The translations under genes and the position numbers were made by a program. Of a stretch of 64,000 nucleotides of DNA, positions 32,998 through 46,100 are shown piece after piece. The stretch is from the NCBI GenBank assembly GCA_005281725.1, contig SSBO01000001.1, forward strand, positions 3,332,399 to 3,396,398, in the 5' to 3' direction. The notes beneath the pieces are model-generated. The model made no database searches, was not told the DNA's origin, and worked only from the letters and a program-made list of their open reading frames with translations. The first letter of the stretch is position 1, and each line of letters begins with the position of its first letter. The stretch comes from Wuchereria bancrofti. Taxonomy: Eukaryota > Nematoda > Chromadorea > Rhabditida > Onchocercidae.

Positions 32998-34963
32998 CTA
33001 ATAAAGTCAAATGAATAGGGTCGCACACGAAAGGCTCACCGTAAGAATGGATAAAATAAGCTCGACAAGATAACAAATAAAACTTAGTAAATCCAAAAAC
33101 TAAAAAATATGACACTTTCTTTCAAGCCTATCAAGTCAGCAACAACCCTACCTCATGAACCATCTCAGTCATACAAATCTTTATCAAATAATCCAAGAAA
33201 GAAACTAGTTAACGACAGAAACAAACAGCAGCAACTTCTTTACTAACGAACTCATCTTTGAGAAAGCATGTCTAACTCCAATATTTTTTCTGCTCCATAC
33301 AATGCACTGAAGTAAGAAAAAGTTTCCGGAATGAATATCACAGTGCGGAATACGGTTAACAATTCTAAGCTTCATTAGACAGAATCAGCACCACCTAATG
33401 AAAAGATGACATGCGACATCACTTTATACATTTACGCACATGGCTTCAAATTTATTTATATTATTTGTGAGCAAAGAAATCGGAGAAAAAATGAATGTAC
33501 AATGAAGAAAACACAAATCACTTCAAAACTTAGTAAAGAATTACAAATCATCGTATAGAATCATTAATTACCACCAAATTTCAATAACACAGCCTTTCGA
33601 ATATAAAACATATTATGTACTGGTCAGAATTGGTAAAAAGTAATATAGTAAAATAGAGCACTGACAAAAGCTTTACAATCTGGAACTTCCAAAAAGTTTT
33701 TTTTTTTTAAAAAGTAGCATAGCGGGACCCTGGTAATAATGGACAGGAATCAAACCAACGAGAATAATGCCATTTTGACAGAAAAAATTTATCGATGAGT
33801 ATCAGTAAGATTCTTTCCGAATTTCTACCAAACTTGGGAAAAGAAATAACGTAGTATGATGACTCAAAAACTTGTTGACTATGCAAAAATCACATCCTTA
33901 GTCGAACTGATTCACGTAATTCATTGGGATTCAAAGAAAAAAAAAAAAAAAACCTGAACTCAAGAAGTGAGGTTTGGAAATTGTTTTTTGGTATGACAAA
34001 AACCTTGCACCTCAAGGCACAAATAAAAAAAATTGTGTGAAAAAAGCGTTATACAATGATGGAAAAATGATAGGGAAAACCAAAAACTCATTTTTGCAGA
34101 TAATTTTAGCTGGTTTAAAGTACTGCTTGATTCTGAAAACAGAGCTTCAATTTCTTAGTACATCAAAGCTCCACTAAACTAACTTCCCTGTTTTAAACTT
34201 TTTCAAATCTAAAGCAAAGGGATCTATCATAGATTTCAGAAAATCAACAGTTACAATTGAAGCTGAAAGACAAAAGGCATTGAAATAGAACATGTTGTAT
34301 TTTCAAGATTACATAAATCATATATTTATAAAGCTGAAAAGCTGCAAGAGATTCATCCTTTTTAGATTTTTTTAATTTCTTAGATTTGGAATGCAGAAAT
34401 AACAGGCAAAAAAAGGAAAAACGAAAATGTTAGGTCTCTGACGATATAATAATTAATAAATCGAAACAGTGAGAACTGCAGTTTTAAGGATTCAAAAATA
34501 TGTAAAAAGCATAAAAGGAAAGGGAAAAGAATTGACAGACAGTAGAGTTAATTCACGCTCCTTCGGTTTAAAATACGAACGCCATCAAATAGTGAAAAGC
34601 AAACTTGATGAAAGTTTCATAATAAACAAAATTACATTAAATGTAAAGCCAAAATTGAGTTGAAAAAGTTAGCAATAAAAGATATCCAATCATCATACAA
34701 ACGAGTCTTCAAAAATCTCTTCAATTTTAAAAAAACTAAGCTGCAAAAGGTGAGTCTATGTTTTCACAAAACACGAAGAACATTAAGTAACAACACGACA
34801 AGTTATTCAACCTCATAATTCAATTAATAACTCATTAAAATACATCCAATCCTCACTTGTACAACAAAGGCTTATAAACCGCTATGTCGAAAAACACACT
34901 GATATCCGATAAAAAAAAAACTACATATCAGCAGAACTCGCATCCGGAATATTACCAATGAGA
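32998..34963. other. Spacer between REEP and MOG-1
   Basis: Two kilobases between genes on the same strand, with several A-runs (for example near 33940) and lysine-rich chance frames. An acceptor-like TTATTAG lies at about 32998, 26 bases before the MOG-1 ATG, and may take the spliced leader. Nothing else is supported. Confidence 0.4.
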
Positions 34964-37722
34964 TTATTTATGTTGACGTGTTGTCCGACGCGGTAATGTA
35001 TTGTAAATTGTTTCCGACGCCGGCGATCTCCGACGTCTAGAACTCCGACGCAATGCTTCGGTTCGGTCTTCCCGTTCCATAACCTGTAAGCAAGGAAAAT
35101 TGAATTCATGTGGGAAAGCAAGACAATACGTACTTACGTCGCTGTAGTGAAACAGAAGCAGTGAGAGATCAAAATTGTAAAAGTAACAACTATGTTCATT
35201 TATCCACTCAGTTGTCAGGGGTTTGGACATTCAAAATTCTGTCTTAAAATATAGTAATGCTTCTCTTGGCACTAATCACATCTGTTAACACCGAAATGAA
35301 GAAAACTAATACTATAAAAGAGAAAAATATCATGAGAAGATAAACATGTAAAAAATAAAAGTTGACAAATTGTTTAAAAAGCATAAGAAGTCTCATATTT
35401 CATCTCTGCCAACTGTTTCAGTTCTAAATTTGCAATTAAGGATCATGATTTACGGTCTTTAGAAAATTGAACTTACAGAAGTGATTTCTTCCTCCAAAAC
35501 ATCTACAGTACCACTGCTATCTGGTTCATGTTCGTCGTCTTCTTGGATTTCCGTTACACGGATCACTTTTGACGATGATGATGACGATTCTCTTAAATTT
35601 GAACTTAATTAACGAAGAAAATGAAATAACATATTAATATATCAAAGACATAGCCTATAACTGTAGAAATTAATGATGAACTATGGTCTTCCAAGCCGTC
35701 ATTCAAAACACGACCAGTACTTATACAGAATTTGTACCTGTTATTAACATCGCTGGCGCTATATGAGCGCTGCAACTGTTGTACAAGCTGCGCTTGTCCT
35801 CGCAGTGCGGCTGTTGCAATAATTTCACGAGCACACAGTATACCTCTGCTACCTAATCGCATTACCTAAAACGTTCATCTGAATATTTAAATTCTAAAAA
35901 TTTGATTAATAAAAATCATAAAGTTTAAAAATAGCTATTCGTCGGTCCTAGAGAATAATCTTGAGCAAGCGGTTTAACACAACAAGATAGCATTGTAGAT
36001 ATATTTTTTAAATAGAACTTGAAAAAAAAAAGATTTACTAACCCAAGTAACATAAGCTCTTTTTCCTTATGATAGGAAGATTTTCACTATAAATCTCAGA
36101 AAATGTAAAACACACAAAAGATATTACAACAACAATCACCAGCAATTCACTAATTAACTACAACGTTACAAACCTGATTATAACTTTCTGACTTGGCATG
36201 TTCCAGCAGCAGATCAATATCTCTTTCGTGTTTTGTCAACGTAGGATGTACCCACTGTAACAAAGATATTGAAAAGATAGAATACTTTGAACAAGCTAAA
36301 TAAATATATTTGCTTGATTTTTACAAATTTTTAAAAAGATTTTTTTTCCTAGTTTCATATTCTACCAAACACACATTAAAAAGGAAGAAGGTCCCGCCAT
36401 AACAAGTATAATCCAACATGTGTTAAAATGTGAAATTAAGCCTAATAATCATACAGCACTGCTTACCAAAAAACAAGTAGCCAAATGTGAATTAGCAAAA
36501 CATATAACATATCAAAGCACAGGATATCATTTCTGCTTTTTGTATGATATGCAAATCAAGATAAAATTTATTCAAAGAATTCACAGAAAGCTTACCTTCC
36601 TATATAAGATTGAAGCGCCTTTGGTCCACGGACTCAACAACCATAATACAAAAATAATTTTTAATTCGTAATAAAACGGTAGCCAAAATGAGACAATGAC
36701 ATCGGCAATCGTTTCTATGAAGCAAAAAAAAGCAAAAACAATCCAATACATCATCCACTTAACATACTCTCGCACATCCTGAAAATTTCTCAAGAACTTT
36801 GACAAACTTTAACTGGAAAATGGTGACTGAAGAAACTGGTATGCCCTGCAATACAGCATAACCTCTTAGTATTAATAACTGCTTGATCTTATTTCGATAA
36901 AAGCCAAAAGCTGAAGCTCTAAATTTAATGAATTAATTTAACCTGCAAAAGACCTTTTTTCTTAATTATAGCCCCTCCCTTTTGTGCTATAAAAGCTGCT
37001 GTGAACATAAAATCCAGAATCCCAGGTAGGAATCCTAGTATACATAAAATATATCTGAAAAATGTATATAAGATCGGAAGAGAAGAAACAGTATATATAT
37101 AAAATACACATGAAATCAGGATAAATCATCCTCGATGAAAATATAATCTACATTATTAATGCCTTTTTATCCAAATCTACATTTCACTTAGTGAGGCACA
37201 GGAACACCAATAATTAGATAGTGTTTAGTGTATATGGAACACGACCAAGAAAAGCATGATTGTCCAATTAAGATTGTCCAATCAACCAAGAAAAGCATGA
37301 TTGTCCAATTAAGACTGTCCAATCAACCAAGAAAAGCATGATTGTCCAATTACGACTGAGTGGTCAGAAATGTCAGTGAGTAAAGAAAAAAACTGTAAGC
37401 TCTTTCAAGAAAGCCTGCTGATGAGTTATTCCAACGTATAACTATGACATGTTTACCAGACATGTTGCGCAACGACCGGACAGTGGAACTACTGTGGTAG
37501 GGAGCCCTTTGATGACTTCATCTTAGTCCTAATTATAGATTCTCGTTTTCGAAATAAACTTGGATAGGAAAGGAACTGAATAAACTTAGATTAACTGCTG
37601 TGTTCTATGAGATAGTTAATAAAAAGGAAAACCTTTGTCCTAACAGCTTTGTAGCTTCGATATGCAGGATAGAGAGTGCCCGCTGTGAGCACAACAATTC
37701 GTGAGAGGAACACAGAAACCAT
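34964..37722 (-). CDS. REEP-family ER membrane-shaping protein (REEP1-4 type)
   Basis: REEP proteins insert hairpins into tubular ER, shape it, and in the REEP1-4 group link ER to microtubules. Six exons keep phase: 37722-37633, 36778-36596, 36254-36174, 35865-35738, 35591-35477, 35083-34964, about 238 aa. The N-terminus [20 protein letters not shown] matches human REEP1 ([20 protein letters not shown]). The TB2/DP1/HVA22 core follows with [54 protein letters not shown] and VHPTLTKHE. The C-terminal part is low-complexity: a Ser run, an acidic patch ([10 protein letters not shown]) and a basic Arg-rich tail ([10 protein letters not shown]). The ATG lies 13 nt after a TAATTTCAG acceptor at 37736. 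Intron 1 is unusually full (orphan UPF0057-like exon, tandem repeat, shared 25-bp motif). Confidence 0.92.
36925..37054 (-). CDS. Orphan exon of a UPF0057/PMP3-type membrane proteolipid
   Basis: Behind a TTTTTCAG acceptor at 37055 a frame reads [17 protein letters not shown], then [17 protein letters not shown]. It either stops at TAA (36927-36925) or splices at a donor at 36942. The first part matches the second transmembrane helix of PMP3/UPF0057 proteins (pattern INILLCILGFIPGIIHA), small stress-related proteolipids of about 50-60 aa in the plasma membrane. It lies wholly inside REEP intron 1 and is out of phase with both REEP exons, so it is not an alternative REEP exon in that frame. The expected first helix with its LPP motif was not found up to 43 kb. 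It may be a nested gene whose 5' exon I missed, or a broken remnant. Confidence 0.45.
37064..37094. repeat. Direct repeat containing ATAAGATCGGAAGAGAA, copy 1
   Basis: TATAAGATCGGAAGAGAA followed by GAAACA; a near-identical string lies at 37798-37825. On the minus strand this copy sits just before the acceptor of the UPF0057-like exon. Confidence 0.7.
37252..37370. repeat. About 41-bp tandem repeat, nearly three copies
   Basis: The unit begins ACCAAGAAAAGCATGATTGT, continues with CCAATTAAGAxTGTCCAATC, and repeats at a period of about 41-42 bp; the third copy degenerates after TTACGACTG. The half-unit TTGTCCAATTAAGA/TGTCCAATC is itself an internal repeat. It lies within REEP intron 1. Confidence 0.85.
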
Positions 37723-37734
37723 TCTAACTCTATT

Positions 37735-37826
37735 CCTGAAATTAGTCTTTATGTTAGTTATGTGTACCGATGAGCAATAACTAATTCCATGAGATTTTAT
37801 AAGATCGGAAGAGAAGGAACAATCTG
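37735..37826 (-). promoter_or_regulatory. REEP spliced-leader acceptor and shared upstream motif
   Basis: TAATTTCAG ends at 37736 and leads to a 13-nt leader before the REEP ATG. About 60 bp further upstream (37798-37825) is the second copy of the ATAAGATCGGAAGAGAA repeat. Confidence 0.5.
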
Positions 37827-39369
37827 ATATGAACAAGTTACACGTTGAACATGCAGACCTATTCCATCTGTGACCTTTCCCTTCTCTCCACCAGTCCAAA
37901 GTCACCAAACCCACCAACAAAAAGGTCACCAACACCACTCCACCATCAAACTACAGCTCCCAAAAGCGTCAGCTGACCTTACGCTCGGTAAACCCGCCCA
38001 CTCTCCTATCATTTCGAGCTTTAATTCCAATAAAATTCGCCCAATTCGGGTATTCAGTGGAGTATATTTCGGATCAGTACCTTAAAGTCGTACTCAAATG
38101 AATGGACTCGCAGAGGTCTGTGAAGGGCAGTTGGTAAAGGTAGAAGATTGTGTTATTATCAAGCAGTTAATTTATGGATAATAGCACATTGGTTTAGGAT
38201 TAATCCCCCACCCCGTTGTGTACTAAAAAAAGGATACCTTTTTTTGGGTAAAAAAGAAATACTCTTGAATAGAGAATATTTCTGGAGATGCGACCGAATC
38301 TTCGGGGAAAATTAAAAAGTTAGTTGAGAAAATTATCTTCAGATATAGGTAACTGTACAGAGCATTAAAATATAGCTGTAGTAGAAGGAGCTCACATGAA
38401 ATTCAATTTAGACATTTAAATTGGTTGTGGAGAAGTGATGGAAATTAAGGCTTATTAAACAAAGCGTAGTATATTCAAACAAAACAAGAAAATAGTGCTG
38501 GAAAATATAGGAATACTGAAAATATATGACTGAATAATGTTGGAATACGAATTATTTTTGAGGGAGAAATATGAGTTAACTCCTGGACAAAACTGTTGAC
38601 TTTTTGAAAGAGTAATAACGTTTGTTCACGGTAAAAGAGAGTAAGTTTACTAGAAGAAGTAAATAAAGTAAATAAGTCGTACTAATCTATAATTCTTTCC
38701 CATTTTGTTGAAATACATAAATAAAAGTATCAGATTATTTGACTGGGAAACCAACGATAGAAACGACCAAAACAGATTTAGGATTTTTGCACCCAAGCCT
38801 AAGATGAAGGAAAGTTAGTGGATGCGAAGGCTTAATATAGAGCATTATATAAAAGCAATCTGTCTAGATATCTGTAGATTAAAGATGCTCTACTGAGAAA
38901 AGATGATAAGTCCACATTTTCGCAAAAAAAAATGAGTATGAATTAATCATAACCCAAGTTGGTTTCCTTGCAATCACCATTAAATAAAGGACCAAATAAA
39001 TTGTAATATAGCATTCCGATACCAAAAACAGCATTACCAGTTTAATAAGTGGGGTAAATAAGGAGATGACAATCACAGGAAGTGGGTTTTTTTCACTGCT
39101 TATCATCGGAAAGGAGTGTTAAGCTAACCGGGAAAATTTTTATTCCTTTCAGTGCTGGTATCAACATCCTGAAGTATTCTTAATGTGGTAAATACATATT
39201 TTGATATCGGTAAGCATTCATCTTCTACGTCCAATCATTCAGCTGATGTTCTGTTTGACATATTGATTTCTTTCAATATCATTTAATTTAAAATAGTAAG
39301 TCTGTGCATATCGTGCATATCAGCCACGTTTTTCTAATGCTAAATGTCGTAACATCAGAAATCTTTTTG

Positions 39370-39419
39370 TCATAGCGACCGATCACACATTAAGCATCAT
39401 AGCGACCGATCACACATTA
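39370..39419. repeat. 27-bp tandem duplication
   Basis: TCATAGCGACCGATCACACA plus TTAAGCA is followed by a second copy of its first 23 bases, identical by eye. Confidence 0.85.
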
Positions 39420-40142
39420 CGGAAGTTGCTAGTATTCTTGTCTTGAATGAAGAGTGAAATGAGAGCAACAATATCTTTATTATGCCACTGAACGACAGAA
39501 AATTTAGAGAAGTGAATTGGATTTGAAATAGTTTCATAGGTTTAGAATGCTACCAAGCATCAGCGCCTACAAAGAGAATATAATGTGTTCCAGACAGTCA
39601 GGTTTTTTGCAGCATAAGATGAATCTCTTCATTTACCTTTTCGTTTAGTTATATGCCAGTGTGTAAATGAAACATAGAGATGAAATTAGCACATCCTTTT
39701 CAGTTTCTCTTTAATTTACTACATTGGTTTAAGTGAAATTAATAACTTGTTTTTATAATTTATAAGTAATGTCAACTATCTAGCGAAGAAAAAAACAAAA
39801 AGCTTCGTTTCACTCTTCAGTTTGCCATGCATTTCAGAACTTTATAAAGCGATTGCTTGTATCCAATTCGGTGGAAAGGGATTGTTACTGTACCTGGAAA
39901 TTAAGTCTCAATTAGCAAAAACACATCAATGTTTTGCCAATTCATTCATAAAGAATTTCGGGATAGATATGCTTCTTTGAAGAAGGATTTTTACTAAGAT
40001 TGTACTGAAATGTTTTTGGTGTTTAGAATGCCCTACCGATACATTTCATACCATATCATCCAAGCAATGTTATGCCGACCTGTCAACTAAGCATGTTACA
40101 AATTTCGATGTACTGCAATGTAAATTAGATTTGCTGTTCCAC

Positions 40143-40166
40143 ACTCCGCTTCCTATGAAGCGGAGT
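40143..40166. repeat. Perfect 10-bp stem hairpin
   Basis: ACTCCGCTTC, loop CTAT, GAAGCGGAGT. The GC-rich stem stands out in AT-rich intergenic DNA. It is too short for a microRNA precursor and has no recognisable host RNA. Confidence 0.7.
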
Positions 40167-41948
40167 TGTCATACATTCTCTATTACCACCGAAAATCTAA
40201 TCACACAATGCTTTTTGGAATGACATGAAAGCGATGATAAATTCAATGTGTGATCATCTAGGCACTAAAAACCGAAACCACTACATTTTGCAAATGAAGC
40301 GTTACCGTTGATAAATAAACATCTCAACAACAAAGTAACCAAGTGCTCTCTTCAAAAACTTAAAATTAATTGATTTAGCTTGTAAAGAACAAAGAGATAA
40401 TTAGTGAACAACTGCGCAAATGTTTGACAAATACAGAACATGAGTATATATACTCTTGCCTTATACTCCTTTTTAATGAATGATTTTGTGATAAAAGAGC
40501 GTTCCTCGAAATCATCACGAATCACCAGCTGTGATTAAAAAGGAAGAAAGAAATTTCAAAAGGAAACGTGAAATGAAATCGCAGAGACAATAAATGCACA
40601 ATAAATTGACATCAATAATTAATACATATGAGGTGACAAATATTGTATTTCTAAATGCTGCATCCTCCAATTTAGATTTCTTTCCTTTATCTCCATGCCT
40701 GATTTTTTTTCTTCTACCTTTCTAATTATAATTTACATTTCTTCTCAAGCAGTCACAAAACGGTTCCAGTTCAAAGATTTCACTCCAAAAATTTCAAATA
40801 TAAGTTATTCCGAATTGCTGTAAAACATCGAAACTTGTTATATAATGAAATTACTAAGCTGATGAACGGTTAGATGTGTGAAAAGGCGCATTGGACACAT
40901 CCGAGAGTTCGCAAGCTGGAAGTGATCAGTTTGTAAAGTAATGACCAAAAGAAACGTTGGGGAATTATCCTATCAGACTTCACTTTGATCAAGACAGAAG
41001 AGAAGAAAGGAAAAAACTGAAAAAAAAAATAAAGAAAAAGTGGAACGGACTAGTCTATTGATAGTTATTAATTAGTTCTTTTGGAGCTGGAAAAGCAATG
41101 ATTCCCGTTGACTTCATTTCATTGAAATCGTTCCAATCTTTCTTTAGCTCTTCAACAACTCAATTTATATTATGATTCAGAAAAATCACTTCTTTTAAAT
41201 AAGCTTAATTGTATTCCAGAATTGCATTCCAGTGTCATTAAGACTACCCAAATTAACAACTGAAGCTGCTCGTGTCATTTACTAATATTCAAGTAATTCT
41301 AGAAATATCATATATAATTTGCCAAAGTGTTACTTTCTTATAACCATCCTCAATGCTATTTCTAACTGCTGAAAACATAATGAAATAAACATAATGAATT
41401 AAATGAAATGAACGATGGGAAAGAGTGTATTTATCACACTATATTTCATTTCCACGTTGATTTTAATAAAAGGACACTCTTGGTATCACTAAATCAAGAC
41501 ACACTTTTGCACATTGCAGAGGAGGTTTCTTTTCCTCCCCACGAATTTCCCAACCACTCAACAATTTCTTTCCGGAAGAAAAATTCATATGCAGGTGGTT
41601 TTTGATATTAGTCGATATTGTGACGGATGATGCAAGCTCGACTTCAAAATTATTTCAGTGGGAAAATCAAATTCGTTTACGTTACATTCTCTTTGTTACT
41701 GAAAACAATGACATGTCTTTCGACCTGTTCATAATCCCTCTGTTCATTTCCTTTCTTTTATGAACTGTGAGCAACATAACACGAATTCCGATTCCAAACG
41801 AGAAATGCAGGAGAAAAAAATGTTACGATCAAAAGGAACGCACCCATAGCTATTCTGCAATCATCGATCTCTGTAACCTGAACTAATATGAAATTAAGTC
41901 AAAAAACGAACCAAAATGTGTGACATTATGCCATATATTAGTATCAGT

Positions 41949-41969
41949 GATATATATATATATATATAA
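41949..41969. repeat. (TA)n microsatellite
   Basis: About nine uninterrupted AT dinucleotides in intergenic DNA. Confidence 0.85.
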
Positions 41970-43163
41970 TATACCATTTTCTACAAAAACATTTTACCAG
42001 TAATTACAATATGAAGGTGTCAATACTTCCACATAACAGGAATTATATTATTGTGCAAAATGACTTTCACTTTTTTTCAACTTGAAACGAAGCTTTAAAC
42101 GAAGCATCCCCTACTAACACAGATACACAAATCTAATCACAACATCAGAAAGAAATTAATACATTTGTAAAAGGCTCTTTTGTAAAGAAAAATACCTGTA
42201 AATGCAACGAAACATTTCTGCCATACATGAATTTATATCTTCCCAGGCATTCAGTAATATTTTTAAATATAAAATTCAATAAAACACACAGTAGCTCGAA
42301 CAATAAAATTTCAATTTCCGTTGCAAAATGCAAAAAGCAACTTAAAAAACCTGAAACTTCAATAATCAGAAATGATTACTCTGGGGGAAAAATCTAGGAG
42401 TTGCGCACTTTGAGTAATGAAGTGTAGCTTTGGAAAAAAAAAATGAACAGTTATAGCCAACAGTTTTAAAAGAAAGCTTTTTTTTTTAAAATAAAGTCGT
42501 TTATCAAATCAACATTATTGTATGATATAAGTGACTGCAGCCAAAATAAATTTAAAATACGATTCTTGTATCTCGAAGAAATATGATGTCCGATTTTAAA
42601 TATGGTAGTATGAAATTTCTACTTTCTCTATTTTTTCTTGTATTCCAATATTTTCACTGATCAAAAATGCAGAAATGATTCTGCTACTGCATTTTTGCAC
42701 TCTCCTGGAAAACCTCTTTTCAACATAAAGCATCTAAACAACCTTTCTAGGTCTTATACCCCCTTCAAAAAAAATTTTTGTTATGTAGGCTAACATACTA
42801 ACATGCACCGAAATTCAAAGTTCCTAAAATCTGGAAAATTATAATAACATCACTGAGTAACAATTCGGCCAAATTCGGCAGCATACGTAATTTCAATTGA
42901 TTAGTGTAAGAAACTATATGGAACGGTTTTCTACTGGTTTTCAAACAATGTTGATAATCAAGATCAAAGAAGCAAGAATATATGTTTTTCTCAGGTGATA
43001 ACTTTAAAAAAATAGAGGAGAAAAGTTTTTTTGGAATACTTTGTGATTTCATCACATTGTTAAAGACACCCATCTATAAATTTATAATGGCATGTCATTA
43101 CACCTATACTTTTCTAGTTTACGTTAGTATCATACAAAAATTATTAAAAATACTCTCGCTATA

Positions 43164-46100
43164 CTAAGTGTAAATTTGTTGAGGATTTGCAGTATCGTCA
43201 GGCAAGTCATCAACCAATGATGTGGTACTATTCGATGTTTCGAAAGTTGGATCTGTCGAAGGCTTATGGATAAGCATTCGTAAATGTCGCAGCGTTATAT
43301 TCACATCACGAAATAACTGCATCTGCAAACAATGCTTTTTATTGTACTTTCATAACAAGTAACACTGAAAAACACTTATTTGAAAACCTATAATGACATC
43401 TTATCACAACTATATTATCATTAAAAAAATTTTTTCGTCTGTCTATTGTTTGAGATTATATTTTCGTATATGAATTTTTTGACGGTAGCTCAAGTTAAAC
43501 TCGATGTTAAGAAAATGAATCACATCTTTGCAACTTCACCTGGAAAATGCCAATGATTGTTATAAGGAAGCCCACAACATTCCCTAAAACATCGCTTGCG
43601 CCCAAGCGAGACCATTCTTTGTATAAAATCGATGAAGCCAATATTACGAATGTTGTGAAGAACACATAATATATAGGTGTTACCATTGATGTGTTGTACA
43701 TATCCAGAGATTTATTCAAATATATCTCAATAAAGTTTAAAAGTAATGACAAATCTTACTAAACTTGCTTAGACTTTGTTAAACCAATCAATATCATGGC
43801 CATTTTCTGTGGAAAATGATAGATCACTTTTTCTATAAAGCAGTTTCTCCAGTTTGTCTTCTATTTGGGCCTCCCAACGAAGAAATAATAATTTAGAGAA
43901 TCAGAAGGAATAGCTTTCACCGCTCACAGCAATTATTTATGCATCGTGACGAAGAACCTAACCACCACCAACCAAAACTTTTCTTTTCATGAAATTTTGA
44001 GCGTAAATTTCCTTAAGCCCTCATCATAATGTGATCATAAGCCCATTAAAAGACTTTCAAAGTTGAACTTCAGCAAGTTTTCCTAAAATTTTGAAAGAAC
44101 GAATGAAATGTCGAATGTCGTACCTCTCCACTTCTATGTCAACAAATTCGTATCTTTCCACATATTTATTCAACTGATTTATAAAAATAAAGAAAAACTA
44201 ACCAGCTGTACCGAAATGCAAAGAATTACAGCAACAAGCCAAAACCATGTAAGAAAATTCGTAAGTTGTTGTTTTCCACCAATTGTTTCTTTAATGGCTA
44301 AACCAAGTCCTTTAACAGATAATACTGAAAGTGAACCGATGATAGAGCAAATAAATATATATACCAAAATATTAGAGCGACCCAAACGTGGTGCCACATA
44401 AATAATCATTACCAATGATACCAAAATTACTGCTACCACATAGAAAATGAAACCTGAAAAATCCATTCTGAAAGACCAACTTGTTATTTGAAATTTCCTT
44501 TTCCAAGTATACCTTTTGTCAGGTTATTATCAGGGTAATGTTTGAAAATTGAACATAATAAAATAAAGATCACAAATCCATTATTAATTCAAATTAAGAC
44601 CGAATAAATAAAATCAGTTATAACTAATGCCAACAAACAAAGCAGCAAAGGAAAACAGAAAAAGGATTAAAAATGAAAACTACCTCCTTTGCTAACAAAT
44701 CATGTTGCTAACTTGCAAAGACTTCCTTCCTTTCAAATATCCCCGCCATTTAAATTAGTATTTTAACTTAGCAGTTTTATAACTGAGCAAATTAAAATGT
44801 TGCAGTAAACTTCTGCAAATGTTAAGGTATTGAGCCTCAGTTCACATTTCAATATGCTATGAGTTACATTCCAAAGCACTTGAAAAAAATTTTTTTTTGT
44901 ACTAAAAGATGATAGGATAATCAGTAACTAAAAAAAGAATAAGTGTGTCAAAATAAGTCATCTCCTGCTCTTGCAGAATGGTTCTTAACAAAAGTACTTC
45001 ACACTTTCCAGGTAAGCAACTCCTCCAGCATTTGTTACATAAATTTCTTTAAAATAAGAAAACCGTAAATTAAAAAAGACCTGCATTTCTCATTTTGAGA
45101 GCCAAATCAGCCATATTTGAAACCTCTTCTTCCTTCGGTGAATGTAAGACGATTACTGTTGAACCAAGAAGACACACTGCACAACCAATTTTACCGAGTA
45201 AATTTAAACGTTCTTTGAGCAATTTTGATGACAACACTGCTCTGAAATTTTATAAAAATAAATCTAATCTAATAAATCTAATAACTTAATCTAATCTAAT
45301 TACCATCATTCTTTCGATTATATTAAAACTAGTCGAAACAGACTTTTTTACTTATATGAGAATTCATTTCCACAGCCTTAATTGTTTTTCTGCAACAAAA
45401 AATAAAAAAAAATTTCCAAAAAAAAATTTAAATAAACTGAATTCCACAGCTCTAATAGTTGCGATAAAATTCGAATCGAGTGTAATTGTAACATAAAAGT
45501 CCAGGAAATTGCTGATGCTCCATTTTTAAACGTCCCACCCATTATGTTCATGTTTTGACTGCCAGTTATTCGATCGAATAAGCTCAGTTTAACCACCAGT
45601 TGATAATATATTCTCAGGTAGAAATTTCAGGGTGGGTATATTCACCATGATTTAATTAATTTAATTATATTCAGGGTATTCCACCCATTCTACTATGCAT
45701 CATGGATGATAGTTAAATGTGTAATTTTGTAAGGAGAGCCCAGTCTAGCTGATTTAACTCACTAGTGTGATAGTTTAAAATCAGCGGTTAAATGTTTGGC
45801 AGCATAAGGTTGTTTCGGTTCATAAACTCATGTTTCCGTTGAGTGTTATACACCACTATGCCATTAATAGGAAAGGAAAAATTTTTTAACAGTCTTACTA
45901 TTCTGGGATTCATTTAAAAGTAAAATAAATTATTCTGGAAATTGAATGCAAACTTACGTCACGATAACACTCAATGCGCCAAGTGGCGTTACTAGACTTG
46001 CTGGTGCGAAAGCGTATGCTGCAAAATTGCACGCCTCACCAGTACCCACTGCAAAAAAAGGTTTTGAACAAATAAATCAGATGAATTGCTTTCTATAAAA

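Larger units (their letters stand above)
37827..43163. other. 5.3-kb stretch without a recognised gene
   Basis: Lies between the REEP 5' end and the NIPA 3' end. All frames are short and AT-driven. The minus frame at 39106-38879 is very hydrophobic (VIVISLFTPLIKLVML), but this alone is expected in T-rich DNA. Small repeats within it are listed separately. Confidence 0.4.

Noticed and set aside
37068..37082. AGATCGGAAGAG resembles the start of a sequencing adapter
   Set aside because: It occurs twice in a longer shared native context (TATAAG before, AA-GAA-CA after) and does not continue as adapter sequence, so it is a genomic repeat rather than contamination.
37591..37938. Long minus frame extending upstream of the REEP ATG
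   Set aside because: The part above the TTTCAG acceptor has no resemblance to REEP proteins, whose N-terminus matches exactly from the chosen ATG.
38879..39106. Hydrophobic minus-strand frame as possible first exon of the UPF0057-like gene
   Set aside because: It lacks the LPP and glycine pattern of that family, and hydrophobic frames are common in T-rich DNA.
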